Source: Cryobacterium frigoriphilum
Lineage (GTDB): Bacteria; Actinomycetota; Actinomycetes; Actinomycetales; Microbacteriaceae
Reading direction: 5' to 3'
Assembly (NCBI RefSeq): GCF_004403305.1
Contig: NZ_SOHE01000044.1
Location: 1-49,607 of the forward strand
Length of the DNA: 49,607 nucleotides
The position numbers and the translations under genes are program-made. A model generated the notes under the pieces. The model was not told the DNA's origin. It searched no databases and worked only from the letters and a program-made list of their open reading frames with translations. Shown here piece after piece: positions 1 to 7,526 of the stretch (positions within the stretch are counted from its first letter, which is position 1; each line of letters opens with the position of its first letter).

Positions 1-1
1 C

Positions 2-46
2 GCCGCGCCCGCCGCCGCGCCCGCCGCTCTGCCGCCCGCCGCTCTG
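2..46 (+). repeat. 15-bp tandem repeat in the ATPase N terminus
   Basis: Three in-frame 15-base units; the last two are GCGCCCGCCGCTCTG and CCGCCCGCCGCTCTG, the first is degenerate. They encode Ala/Pro/Leu pentapeptides ahead of the ATPase domain. The array may continue upstream of the window. Confidence 0.6.
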
Positions 47-865
47 GCGGCCGCCCACGAACTGCGCGCCGAGAACCTCTCGCTCGGCTACGACGGCATG
101 ACCATAGTCGACGCGCTCAGTCTTGACGTGCTCGCCGGCGCCGTCACCGTGATCGTCGGCGCCAACGCGAGCGGCAAGTCGACGCTGTTGCGCGGCCTGG
201 CCCGGCTGCTCAAGCCGCAGGCCGGCGTCGTTACCCTCGATGGGCGCGACATCGCCGCCCTGCCGAGCAAAAAGGTCGCCACCGTCGTCGGACTGCTGCC
301 GCAGCAGCCCGTCGCGCCGGAGGGCATCACCGTCGCCGACCTCGTCTCGCGGGGTCGCTACCCGCACCAGGGCTGGTTTCGGCAGTGGTCGAGCACCGAC
401 GACGCCATCGTCACCGAGGCGATGGCCGCGACGGCGACCCTGCCGCTGGCCGCTCGCCGCCTCGAAGAACTGTCTGGAGGTCAGCGCCAGCGAGTCTGGA
501 TCGCGATGGCGCTCGCCCAGCAGCCGGACATTCTGCTGCTCGACGAACCCACGACATTTCTCGACGTGACCCACCAGATCGAGGTGCTCGACCTGCTGCT
601 CGAACTCAACCGCACGCGCGGCACGACCGTCGTCATGGTGCTGCACGACCTCAATCTCGCCGCCCGCTACGCCGACCACCTCGTCGTGATGCGGGCCGGC
701 GCGATCATTGCCGCCGGGACTCCGGCCGCGACGTTGACCGTTCCGGTCGTGCTCGAGGCCTTCGGTCTCGCGGCCCGGGTGGTCGCCGACCCCGTCTGTG
801 GCTCACCCATGGTCGTGCCGATCGGACGCTTTCACGGGGCCGCGACATCCGCCGGCTCAGAATGA
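2..865 (+). CDS. Iron-siderophore ABC transporter ATPase (FecE/FepC type), 5' partial
   Basis: Cytoplasmic ATPase of a ferric-siderophore importer; it hydrolyses ATP to drive uptake through FecCD-type permeases, which would lie upstream outside the window. The reading frame is open from base 2, so the start is not visible. ATG at 98 falls inside the conserved first beta-strand region (LSLGYDGMTIVD), so it is not the start. Visible motifs are Walker A GANASGKST, signature LSGGQRQR, Walker B ILLLDEPT and the switch histidine in VLHDLN. The visible N terminus is an Ala/Pro-rich run made of 15-base units before the domain begins, which is unusual for the family. The binding-protein gene follows 56 bases later. 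Confident of family; the siderophore specificity rests on resemblance and on the iron box downstream. Confidence 0.9.
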   Translation, partial: AAPAAAPAALPPAALAAAHELRAENLSLGYDGMTIVDALSLDVLAGAVTVIVGANASGKSTLLRGLARLLKPQAGVVTLDGRDIAALPSKKVATVVGLLPQQPVAPEGITVADLVSRGRYPHQGWFRQWSSTDDAIVTEAMAATATLPLAARRLEELSGGQRQRVWIAMALAQQPDILLLDEPTTFLDVTHQIEVLDLLLELNRTRGTTVVMVLHDLNLAARYADHLVVMRAGAIIAAGTPAATLTVPVVLEAFGLAARVVADPVCGSPMVVPIGRFHGAATSAGSE

Positions 866-875
866 CCACGCTAAA

Positions 876-894
876 TTAGGGTAGGCTATCCTTA
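876..894 (+). promoter_or_regulatory. IdeR/DtxR iron box with embedded -10 element
   Basis: The 19-base sequence TTAGGGTAGGCTATCCTTA is a near match to the actinobacterial DtxR/IdeR consensus TTAGGTTAGGCTAACCTAA and is an imperfect palindrome. TAGGCT at 882-887 can act as the -10 element, so Fe(II)-repressor binding would block RNA polymerase. It lies 27 bases before the binding-protein GTG. Iron repression is inferred. Confidence 0.85.
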
Positions 895-921
895 CAAATC
901 CCTGACGAACCGGAGACTCCC

Positions 922-1941
922 GTGTCACGACGCCTCACCTTTGCGATCGCAGCAGCAGCGACCGCCCTCGCGCTCACCCTCACCGGGTGCGCGCCCGCCG
1001 ACACCGACGAGGCGACGGATGCCGCCGCCTCCGGCAGCTTTCCCGTCACCATCGAGCACGCCTTCGGCGAGACGACCCTCGACGCCCAGCCCACCCGGGT
1101 GGCGACCTGGGGCTGGGGGAGCGCCGACAACACGATCGCCCTCGGCGTCGTGCCGGTCGCGATGCCCGTGCAGAGCTACGGCGGCGACGACGACGGCGTG
1201 CTGCCCTGGATCGGCGAGGCCCTCGACGAGATGAGCGCCGAGCTGCCGATCATGCTGCCCGCCTCGGAGGAGCCGCCCTACGAGGACATCGCCGCGGCCG
1301 CGCCCGACGTGATTCTCGCCGCCTACTCCGGTATCACCGAAGACCAGTACGACCTGCTGAGCGAAATCGCTCCCGTCGTCGCCTACCCGGGCGAGCCCTG
1401 GGGTACCGACTGGCGCGAGCTGATCGAAATCACCGGAACCGCGCTCGGCAAGAGCGCCGAGGCTGAGACCGTGCTCGCCGACATCGACACCGAACTCGCC
1501 GAGCAGGCCGCAGCTCACCCCGAATTCGCCGGCAAGACCATCGCCATGACGGCCGATACGACCGACACCTTTTACGTCTATACGGCCGCCGACCCGCGGG
1601 TCGACTTCACCCTCGACCTCGGCTTTGAGAACGCCCCGAGCGTCACTGAGCTTGGCCCCGACCCGGCCGCCTTCTCGTACACGCTGAGCTACGAAGAACT
1701 CGACAAGCTCACGAGCGACGTGCTCGTGAACTTCGGAACCACGCAGCAGATGGCCGACGCGTTCCTGACCGCCGGCTACGCCCAGGTGCTGCCGCAGGTC
1801 GCGAGCGGCGCGGTCGCCTCCCCGGTCGGAGCGGCGTTCACCGCCTCGGTCTCGCCGCCGAACGCACTGTCGCTGCTGTGGGGCCTCGACGACTATGTCG
1901 CGCTGCTGTCGACCGCGGCACTCGCGGCCGACGCCGAGTAG
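922..1941 (+). CDS. Iron-siderophore ABC transporter substrate-binding lipoprotein
   Basis: Extracytoplasmic receptor that would bind a ferric siderophore and deliver it to the ABC permease. The 339-residue product starts with Arg-Arg, a hydrophobic stretch and lipobox LTLTGC, so it is a lipid-anchored protein. The mature part follows the FepB/FhuD pattern: IEHAFGETTL, TRVATWGWGSADN, PDVILAAYSGIT and the cradle-type C-terminal lobe. GTG at 922 is chosen because GGAG (912-915) lies 6 bases upstream and the signal peptide begins there. It has its own IdeR box at 876-894, so it can be induced by iron starvation independently of the ATPase. The family is secure, the siderophore unknown. Confidence 0.9.
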   Translation: MSRRLTFAIAAAATALALTLTGCAPADTDEATDAAASGSFPVTIEHAFGETTLDAQPTRVATWGWGSADNTIALGVVPVAMPVQSYGGDDDGVLPWIGEALDEMSAELPIMLPASEEPPYEDIAAAAPDVILAAYSGITEDQYDLLSEIAPVVAYPGEPWGTDWRELIEITGTALGKSAEAETVLADIDTELAEQAAAHPEFAGKTIAMTADTTDTFYVYTAADPRVDFTLDLGFENAPSVTELGPDPAAFSYTLSYEELDKLTSDVLVNFGTTQQMADAFLTAGYAQVLPQVASGAVASPVGAAFTASVSPPNALSLLWGLDDYVALLSTAALAADAE

Positions 1942-1970
1942 CCCGGCACGACTCGGCTTCGTGCAGACCC

Positions 1971-2028
1971 GCGCCCCAAACGGGTGAGCGCTACGGTAAC
2001 CGCCGTAGCGCCCACCCGTTTGGGGCGC
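1971..2028. terminator. Long perfect-type hairpin, probable factor-independent terminator
   Basis: Arms of 26 bases (1971-1996 and 2003-2028) pair with a single A/C mismatch around the 6-base loop TAACCG. There is no U-tract. It lies just after the siderophore binding-protein gene, so it probably ends that transcript as a tail-less actinobacterial terminator. The rest of the 1942-2205 gap holds only the promoter below. Confidence 0.65.
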
Positions 2029-2119
2029 GCTTGCGCGTGCGGCCCGATTGCGGCAGCACAATCTTCGTTCGGGTCGCTGCCTCGCCGCGGAGCGTCCCCG
2101 AAGAGGTGTCCCGGTGTAT

Positions 2120-2125
2120 TAGGCT
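2120..2125 (+). promoter_or_regulatory. -10 element TAGGCT of the amino acid ABC operon
   Basis: TAGGCT, inside the word TAGGCTCAC, which also occurs upstream of the paralogous binding-protein gene at 6469-6477. Transcription would begin near 2132 and leave a leader of about 74 bases. No clear -35 element is visible. Confidence 0.5.
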
Positions 2126-2205
2126 CACACCCTGCGGCGTTCCCTCGGAACGTTTGCGCACCGTTCCTTGCGAAGAAGCCCAACCCCACGAAAAAGGTCA
2201 TTGCT

Positions 2206-3096
2206 ATGCGCGCTCGTTTCGTACTCCCGGCGCTCGGCGCCGTGGCAGCCCTGCTGCTCACCGGCTGCGTCGACAACTCCACGCCGGCCCCCGAAACGTC
2301 GGGCGCCGCCAGCTCGGTGACCGCCGATGACGCGGCCGTCGCCCTGCTGCCGGCCGATGTGGCCGCGTCGGGCACGCTGTCGATCGGAACCGACGCGGCC
2401 TACCCGCCGAATGAGTACAAGGACTCCGCCGGAGCGCCGATCGGCTGGGGCATCGACCTCGCGACCGCGATCGCCGGCAAGCTCGGCCTCGACCCCGACT
2501 TTCAAATCTCCAAGTTCGACAACATCATCCCGAGCATCGTCGGCGAGAAAATCAATATCGGCGAGTCCTCCTTCACCGTCAACGCCGCCCGCATGGAGCA
2601 GGTCGACTTCGTGAACTACTACGAGTCCGGCATCCAGTGGGCCTCCGCCACGGGCACGGATGTCGACCCCGACAACGCGTGCGGCCTGCGTGTCGCCGTG
2701 CAGGCGACGACCGTGCAGGACACCGACGAGGTGCCCGCCAAGAGCGACGCCTGCGTCGCCGCCGGCCTCGAGCCGATCGAGAAACTGCAGTTCGACACCC
2801 AGGACCTCGCGACCAACGCCGTCGTTCTCGGTCAGGCCGACGCCCTCAGCGCCGACTCGCCCGTGACCTTCTACGCCATCAGCCAGAACGACGGCGACCT
2901 GCAGGCCGCCGGGGAGACCTTCGACGTCACCCCCTACGGCATCGCTCTCGCCAAGGGCAACGGCATGGCCGAGGCCGTGCAGGCAGCCCTGCAGTCCCTC
3001 GTCGATGACGGCACCTACGACGACATCCTGAACGAATGGGGTGTCGCCGACGGCGGTATCTCCACCATCACGATCAACGAATTGGCGGTCGGCTAA
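2206..3096 (+). CDS. Polar amino acid ABC transporter substrate-binding lipoprotein
   Basis: Receptor of a polar amino acid importer (SBP family 3, the HisJ/GlnH group). The 296-residue protein begins MRARF with a hydrophobic core and lipobox LLLTGC, so ATG 2206 is chosen over the in-frame ATG at 1984, which would bury the signal peptide and include the terminator hairpin. Family motifs seen are SIGTDAAYPPNEYKD, GWGIDLATAIAGKLG and the end motif DDGTYDDILNEWGV. Permease and ATPase genes follow at 3-base spacing and with a 4-base overlap. The product at 6580 is a close paralogue with the same layout. The amino acid transported cannot be told from sequence. Confidence 0.9.
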   Translation: MRARFVLPALGAVAALLLTGCVDNSTPAPETSGAASSVTADDAAVALLPADVAASGTLSIGTDAAYPPNEYKDSAGAPIGWGIDLATAIAGKLGLDPDFQISKFDNIIPSIVGEKINIGESSFTVNAARMEQVDFVNYYESGIQWASATGTDVDPDNACGLRVAVQATTVQDTDEVPAKSDACVAAGLEPIEKLQFDTQDLATNAVVLGQADALSADSPVTFYAISQNDGDLQAAGETFDVTPYGIALAKGNGMAEAVQAALQSLVDDGTYDDILNEWGVADGGISTITINELAVG

Positions 3097-3099
3097 CCG

Positions 3100-4155
3100 A
3101 TGAGCTCGACGAAACCGAATCGACCGGCCGCGCCCCAGGCGCTGCCCGAACCGGCACGCGCGGCCGCGATCAAGGCGATTCGGCTTCGTCACCCCGGGCG
3201 GATGGTTTTCGCCACCCTGCTCGTGCTGCTCTTCGTGGTGTTCATTCTCGACGCTGCCGCCCGCCCGGCCTTCGACTGGCCCTCGGTCGGCAAATACGTC
3301 TTTGACCAGCGCATCTCCATGGCCGCGTTCGTCACCCTGCAGCTCACCGTGTACTCGATGGTGATCGCGATCGTACTCGGCGTGATCCTCGCGGTCATGC
3401 GCCTCTCGCCGAACCCGGTCGTGAAGAGCCTCGCCTGGTTCTACCTGTGGGTTTTCCGCGGTACCCCGGTCTACGTGCAGCTGGTCTTCTGGGGACTGAT
3501 CTCGATCATCTACCAGGACATCAGTGTGGGTATTCCCTTCACCGAACCCTGGCTCGTCTTCGAAACCGATGCCGTGCTGAGCACCTTCGCGCTCGCCGTG
3601 ATCGGGCTGGCCCTCAACGAAGCCGCCTACTTGGCCGAAATCGTGCGCGCCGGGCTGCTCTCGGTCGACAAGGGCCAGGACGAAGCGGCGACCGCGCTCG
3701 GCATGAGCTGGGCGCAGACCATGCGCCGCATCATCATTCCGCAGGCGATGCGGGTTGTGATCCCGCCGACCGGCAACGAGGTCATTTCTATGCTCAAGAC
3801 CACCTCGCTCGTGACCGCGGTGCCGTTCAGCTTCGACCTCTTCACGCGGTCGCGTGACATCTCCGCCGAGACCTTCAACGTCATTCCGATGCTCGTGGTC
3901 GCGTCGATCTGGTATCTGTTCTTCACCTCGATTCTCATGGTTGGGCAGTACTTTCTCGAGAAGCGCTTCGCCCGCGGAGTCGGCGACCGCCGCCCCGACC
4001 GCAAGGCCGACGGGCTCACGGGAGCGGCGACCGGAACCGTCACCGGGCTGATCCCGACGATCGGCGGCGGCCAGGCGACCGTCGTGCTTCCCGTTCCGCC
4101 TGCTGCCCCTGAAGCAGCGGATGATCCCACCAGCCCCGAGGGAGGCGTGCGATGA
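3100..4155 (+). CDS. Polar amino acid ABC transporter permease
   Basis: Inner-membrane channel subunit of the HisM/GlnP family. The sequence shows a cytoplasmic N-terminal tail, a first membrane helix (about residues 28-52), a second set beginning near residue 70, the family motif [14 protein letters not shown], and the EAA loop ([21 protein letters not shown]) that contacts the ATPase. At 351 residues it is longer than the usual 220-300 residues because of the N-terminal tail and an Ala/Pro/Gly-rich C-terminal tail of about 50 residues. ATG 3100 is 3 bases after the binding-protein stop, and its stop overlaps the next start by 4 bases (ATGA), so it is translationally coupled. One permease gene implies a homodimer. 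Confidence 0.92.
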   Translation: MSSTKPNRPAAPQALPEPARAAAIKAIRLRHPGRMVFATLLVLLFVVFILDAAARPAFDWPSVGKYVFDQRISMAAFVTLQLTVYSMVIAIVLGVILAVMRLSPNPVVKSLAWFYLWVFRGTPVYVQLVFWGLISIIYQDISVGIPFTEPWLVFETDAVLSTFALAVIGLALNEAAYLAEIVRAGLLSVDKGQDEAATALGMSWAQTMRRIIIPQAMRVVIPPTGNEVISMLKTTSLVTAVPFSFDLFTRSRDISAETFNVIPMLVVASIWYLFFTSILMVGQYFLEKRFARGVGDRRPDRKADGLTGAATGTVTGLIPTIGGGQATVVLPVPPAAPEAADDPTSPEGGVR

Positions 4156-4970
4156 CCGACGCAACCGATCAGAACAGCCGCGCGGCGGCATCCGCTTCGA
4201 CTGCAAAACAGGTGCCCATGGTGCTCGCGGAGATGGTGTCGAAGAGTTTCGGATCCAACGAGGTACTCAAGAGCATCAGCCTCGAGGTCAAGCGCGGCGA
4301 GGTCATGTGCCTGGTCGGACCGAGCGGTTCGGGCAAGTCCACCTTCTTGCGCTGCATCAACCACCTCGAGGTGGTGTCCGCCGGTCGCCTCAGCGTCGAC
4401 GGCGACCTTGTGGGCTACCGCGAGGCCAACGGCAAGCTCTACGAGCTCGCGCCACGGGAGGCCGCCCGGCAGCGCCGCGACATCGGCATGGTGTTCCAGC
4501 GCTTCAACCTGTTTCCGCACATGACGGCGCTGGCCAACATTATGGAGGCGCCGCAGCGGGTGAAGGGCCTGCCGAAGGCGCAGGTCGAGAAGAGCGCCCG
4601 CGAGCTGCTCGCCCGCGTCGGGCTCGCCGACCGGGCCGACTACTACCCCGCGCACCTGTCGGGCGGGCAGCAGCAGCGCGTCGCCATCGCCCGGGCCCTG
4701 GCGATGGAACCCAAGCTCATGCTCTTCGACGAGCCGACGAGCGCGCTCGACCCCGAGCTGGTCGGCGAGGTGCTCGACGTGATGCAGGGTCTCGCCGCCT
4801 CGGGCATGACCATGATCGTGGTCACCCACGAGATGGGTTTCGCCCGCGAGGTCGCCGACTCGCTCGTCTTCATGGACGCCGGCGTCGTCGTCGAGTCCGG
4901 CCACCCCGATGCGGTGCTGAGCAACCCGCAGCACGGCCGCACCCAGGCGTTTCTCTCCAAGGTGCTCTAA
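4152..4970 (+). CDS. Polar amino acid ABC transporter ATPase
   Basis: ATPase subunit of the GlnQ/HisP family, 272 residues, acting at the cytoplasmic face of the permease at 3100-4155. Motifs in order are Walker [11 protein letters not shown]-loop in [10 protein letters not shown], signature [15 protein letters not shown], Walker [15 protein letters not shown] and switch His in VVTHEMGF. The N terminus carries about 20 extra residues rich in Ala and Ser before the first strand. Last gene of the three-gene operon; a long hairpin at 4986-5045 follows. Confidence 0.95.
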   Translation: MTDATDQNSRAAASASTAKQVPMVLAEMVSKSFGSNEVLKSISLEVKRGEVMCLVGPSGSGKSTFLRCINHLEVVSAGRLSVDGDLVGYREANGKLYELAPREAARQRRDIGMVFQRFNLFPHMTALANIMEAPQRVKGLPKAQVEKSARELLARVGLADRADYYPAHLSGGQQQRVAIARALAMEPKLMLFDEPTSALDPELVGEVLDVMQGLAASGMTMIVVTHEMGFAREVADSLVFMDAGVVVESGHPDAVLSNPQHGRTQAFLSKVL

Positions 4971-4985
4971 GACTCGTTCCCGCGC

Positions 4986-5045
4986 CGCGAGTGAGCATTG
5001 TCTGCGCTTCCCACGCTCGGGAAGCGCACACACTGCTCACTCGCG
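4986..5045. terminator. Bidirectional terminator hairpin between convergent genes
   Basis: Two 27-base arms (4986-5012 and 5019-5045) pair with two mismatches around loop ACGCTC. It lies between the amino acid ABC operon (+) and the peptidase gene (-), so it can end both transcripts. No U-tract. Size, 6-base loop and a GTGAGC word near the arm match the hairpin at 1971-2028. Confidence 0.65.
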
Positions 5046-5059
5046 AGACGTGCGGCGGG

Positions 5060-6385
5060 CTAGTAGGTGGTGAGCAGGTCCGCGAGCACCCGGCGGCCGA
5101 AACCGAGGGCCTCGAGCGGCACGCGCTCGTCGACACCGTGGAACATCGACGGAAAGTCGAAATCGGCCGGCAGCCGCAGCGGCGCGAAGCCGTAACCGGT
5201 GATGCCGAGCGCTGCGAGAGCCGAATTGTCAGTGCCGCCCGAGAACATGTACGGCAGCACGGGCGCGCCCGGATCGTGCCGACCGAGGGCGCCGATGGCC
5301 GCCTCGACGAACGGCCCGCGAAACCCGGTCTCCAGGCCGTGGTCTCGGTGCAGGGTCTCGATATCAATGTCGGGTCCGACGAGGTCGGCCAGTTCGGCGA
5401 GCACTCCGTCCTCTTCGCCGGGCAGGCAGCGGATGTCTACGAGCGCGGTGGCCGTGTCGGGGATCACGTTGTGCTTGTACCCGGCCGACAGGCCCGTCGG
5501 GTTCGTCGTCGTGCGCAGGCTGGCCTGGATGAAGCCGGACGCGGTGCCGGTGGCGAGGGCAAGCTCGTCGGGGCCGACCCGAGCAGGGTCCACGTCGAGC
5601 AGACGGGCGAGTTCGGCGAGCAGCTCGGTCGCCGTGTCGGTCAGTCGGATCGGCCACTCGTGTCGCCCCACAGCCACGACGGCCTCTGCCAGTCGGGTGA
5701 CGGCGTTGGCCGGGTGCAGGCGTGAGCCATGCCCGGCATCGCCGTGGGCAGTGAGCCTGACCCAGAGGAGCGATTTCTCCCCGGTCTGCAGCAGGTAGGC
5801 GCGCTGGCCGCCGACGGTGATGGAATAGCCGCCGACCTCGCTCAGGGCTTCCGTCGCCCCCGCGAAGAGCTCGGGGCGATTCTGAACAAGGTGGCGGGAG
5901 CCGTAGACGCCGCCGGCCTCCTCGTCGGCGAAGAACGCGAGCACGAGGTCGCGTTGCGGGGCACCGCCGGCCCGCACGATGTCGCCGACGGCGGCGAGGA
6001 TCATGGCGTTCATGTTCTTCATGTCGACGGCGCCGCGGCCCCAGAGCATGCCGTCACGCACGACCCCGGCGAACGGGTCGACCGACCAGTTCGCGGGGTC
6101 GGCCGGCACCACGTCGAGGTGTCCGTGCACCACGAGCGCGGCGGCGTCGGGATTGCGGCCCGGTACCCTGGCCACGACACTCGTGCGGCCGGGGGCGGCG
6201 TCGACGAGTTCGGGCGCCAGACCGAGGTCGCGCAGCCGCGCGGCCACGTATTCGGCGGCATCCGTCTCACCGTTCGAACGCCCCTGACCGTAATTGGAGG
6301 TATCGAAGCGAATCAGGTCACGAGCGATCTGTGCCGTGAGCTCGAGCTCAACGGAAGCGGCGGTGTCATGCGAGGGAGAGACCAT
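5060..6385 (-). CDS. M20 family metallopeptidase
   Basis: Zinc-dependent exopeptidase or deacylase of the M20/ArgE/DapE family, 441 residues, predicted cytoplasmic. Metal and catalytic motifs are visible: VHGHLDVVPAD (first metal His and Asp), GRGAVDMKN (bridging Asp), DEEAGGVYGS (catalytic Glu pair), the dimerisation-domain His in GDAGHGS, and a C-terminal GTDNSAL and MFHGVDE with the last metal-ligand His. The start is ATG 6385, with TAGCGT ending 6 bases before it, suggesting a leaderless mRNA. It lies convergent to the amino acid ABC operon and next to a second binding protein, so processing of imported peptides or acyl amino acids is plausible, but the substrate is unknown. Confidence 0.9.
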   Translation of the reverse strand: MVSPSHDTAASVELELTAQIARDLIRFDTSNYGQGRSNGETDAAEYVAARLRDLGLAPELVDAAPGRTSVVARVPGRNPDAAALVVHGHLDVVPADPANWSVDPFAGVVRDGMLWGRGAVDMKNMNAMILAAVGDIVRAGGAPQRDLVLAFFADEEAGGVYGSRHLVQNRPELFAGATEALSEVGGYSITVGGQRAYLLQTGEKSLLWVRLTAHGDAGHGSRLHPANAVTRLAEAVVAVGRHEWPIRLTDTATELLAELARLLDVDPARVGPDELALATGTASGFIQASLRTTTNPTGLSAGYKHNVIPDTATALVDIRCLPGEEDGVLAELADLVGPDIDIETLHRDHGLETGFRGPFVEAAIGALGRHDPGAPVLPYMFSGGTDNSALAALGITGYGFAPLRLPADFDFPSMFHGVDERVPLEALGFGRRVLADLLTTY

Positions 6386-6391
6386 AGCCTC

Positions 6392-6397
6392 ACGCTA
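6392..6397 (-). promoter_or_regulatory. -10 element of the M20 peptidase gene (leaderless type)
   Basis: On the minus strand the hexamer is TAGCGT, ending 6 bases before ATG 6385. Transcription from it would start at or next to the start codon. Confidence 0.5.
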
Positions 6398-6468
6398 CCG
6401 TGCAGCGTGCATGGTCAAGCTTATTCAGAACGTAATCCACCCGCCCAAAATCGGTGATGACCGTGCAA

Positions 6469-6474
6469 TAGGCT
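6469..6474 (+). promoter_or_regulatory. -10 element TAGGCT of the orphan binding-protein gene
   Basis: TAGGCT followed by CAC, identical over 9 bases to the site at 2120-2128 before the paralogous gene. The leader would be about 100 bases and includes an 8-bp stem (TTCGCCGG at 6539-6546 pairing with 6554-6561) just before the Shine-Dalgarno AAGGA. Confidence 0.5.
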
Positions 6475-6579
6475 CACTCCCGAGGGGCCGCCCGCATTCG
6501 CCGGGTCGCGGGCAGAAGCATGCCCGAGGCTCCACGACTTCGCCGGTCACCGGCCGGCGAACCAGAATCGAAGGAAACC

Positions 6580-7497
6580 ATGCGCGCTCGCCTGCTCATT
6601 CCCGCCCTCGCCGGCACCCTCGCCCTGCTGCTGACCGGCTGCGTGGACAACTCTGCGCCCGCAGCGACCGGAGACACCGAGGCCGCAAGCGGATCGTCGC
6701 TCGCGTCGACGGCGGGAAAGGATGCTGCCGCGATCGCGCTGTTGCCGGCCGCCCTGGTCGAGGCCGGAACCCTCAAGGTGGGAACCGATGCGAGCTACGC
6801 GCCGAACGAGTTCAAGGATGAAGCCGGCAACCCCATCGGCTGGGGCATCGACATCGCCACGGCGATTGCCGCGCGGCTCGACCTGACCCCGAAATTTCAG
6901 GTCGCGAAGTTCGACAACATCATCCCGAGCGTCAAGGGCGGCAAGGTGGACATCGGTATGTCCTCCTTCCTCGACACCGTCGAACGTGAAGAGCAGGTCG
7001 ACTTCGTGAATTACTACATCGCCGGCACCCAGTGGGCGGCGCCCGCCGGAACGACTGTCGACCCGGACAACGCCTGTGGCCTCACGGTCGCCGTGCAGCA
7101 GACGACGTACCAGGACACCGTGGAAATGCCGGCCAAGATCGACGCCTGCGTTGCGGCCGGTGCGGAGCCGATCACGCTGCTGCGATTCGACACCCAGGAT
7201 GCGGCCACAAACGCGGTGGCCATCGGCCAGGCCGACGCCGTGACGGCGGCCTCACCCGTCATTCTCTACGGTATCGGCCAGCTCGACGGAGCCTTGATCA
7301 CGGCGGGTGAGACCTTCAGCGTGGCCCCCTACGGCATCGCCGTCGGCAAGGAATCCGACCTGCGCGAGGCCGTTCAGGCCGCCGTGCAGTCGCTCGTCGA
7401 CGATGGCACCTACGCGGCGATCCTCGAGGACTGGAACGTGGCCGGCGGCCAGGTGACCGCGGCCACGATCAACGCGGGCGCCACCGCCACCGAGTAG
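6580..7497 (+). CDS. Orphan polar amino acid ABC substrate-binding lipoprotein (paralogue of 2206-3096)
   Basis: SBP family 3 lipoprotein, 305 residues, with signal MRARLLIPALAG and lipobox LLLTGC. ATG 6580 is chosen for the signal peptide and the AAGGA at 6571-6575; the in-frame ATG at 6520 would bury both. It shares GWGIDIATAIAARL, KFDNIIPSVKGG, VDFVNYY and DDGTYAAILEDWNV with the product of 2206-3096. No permease or ATPase accompanies it. I infer that it feeds the same translocator with another substrate, or is a retained duplicate. It ends 29 bases before the convergent hrpA stop. Confidence 0.9.
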   Translation: MRARLLIPALAGTLALLLTGCVDNSAPAATGDTEAASGSSLASTAGKDAAAIALLPAALVEAGTLKVGTDASYAPNEFKDEAGNPIGWGIDIATAIAARLDLTPKFQVAKFDNIIPSVKGGKVDIGMSSFLDTVEREEQVDFVNYYIAGTQWAAPAGTTVDPDNACGLTVAVQQTTYQDTVEMPAKIDACVAAGAEPITLLRFDTQDAATNAVAIGQADAVTAASPVILYGIGQLDGALITAGETFSVAPYGIAVGKESDLREAVQAAVQSLVDDGTYAAILEDWNVAGGQVTAATINAGATATE

Positions 7498-7526
7498 CCC
7501 CGAGCCGAACGGATGCCGCGCCGAGG

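Noticed and set aside
98..100. ATG at 98 as start of the iron ATPase
   Set aside because: It lies inside the conserved first strand of the domain; the frame is open upstream.
1984..2205. Upstream start for the amino acid binding protein
   Set aside because: It would put 74 residues before a clean lipoprotein signal and read through the terminator hairpin.
2125..4206. 693-codon frame on the minus strand opposite the amino acid ABC genes
   Set aside because: Antisense shadow of high-GC coding DNA; the plus strand holds three clear ABC genes and the translation is rich in Arg, His, Gly and Asp with no motif.
6539..6561. Riboswitch in the leader of the orphan binding-protein gene
   Set aside because: Only one 8-bp stem is seen; no known aptamer core or alternative terminator could be recognised.
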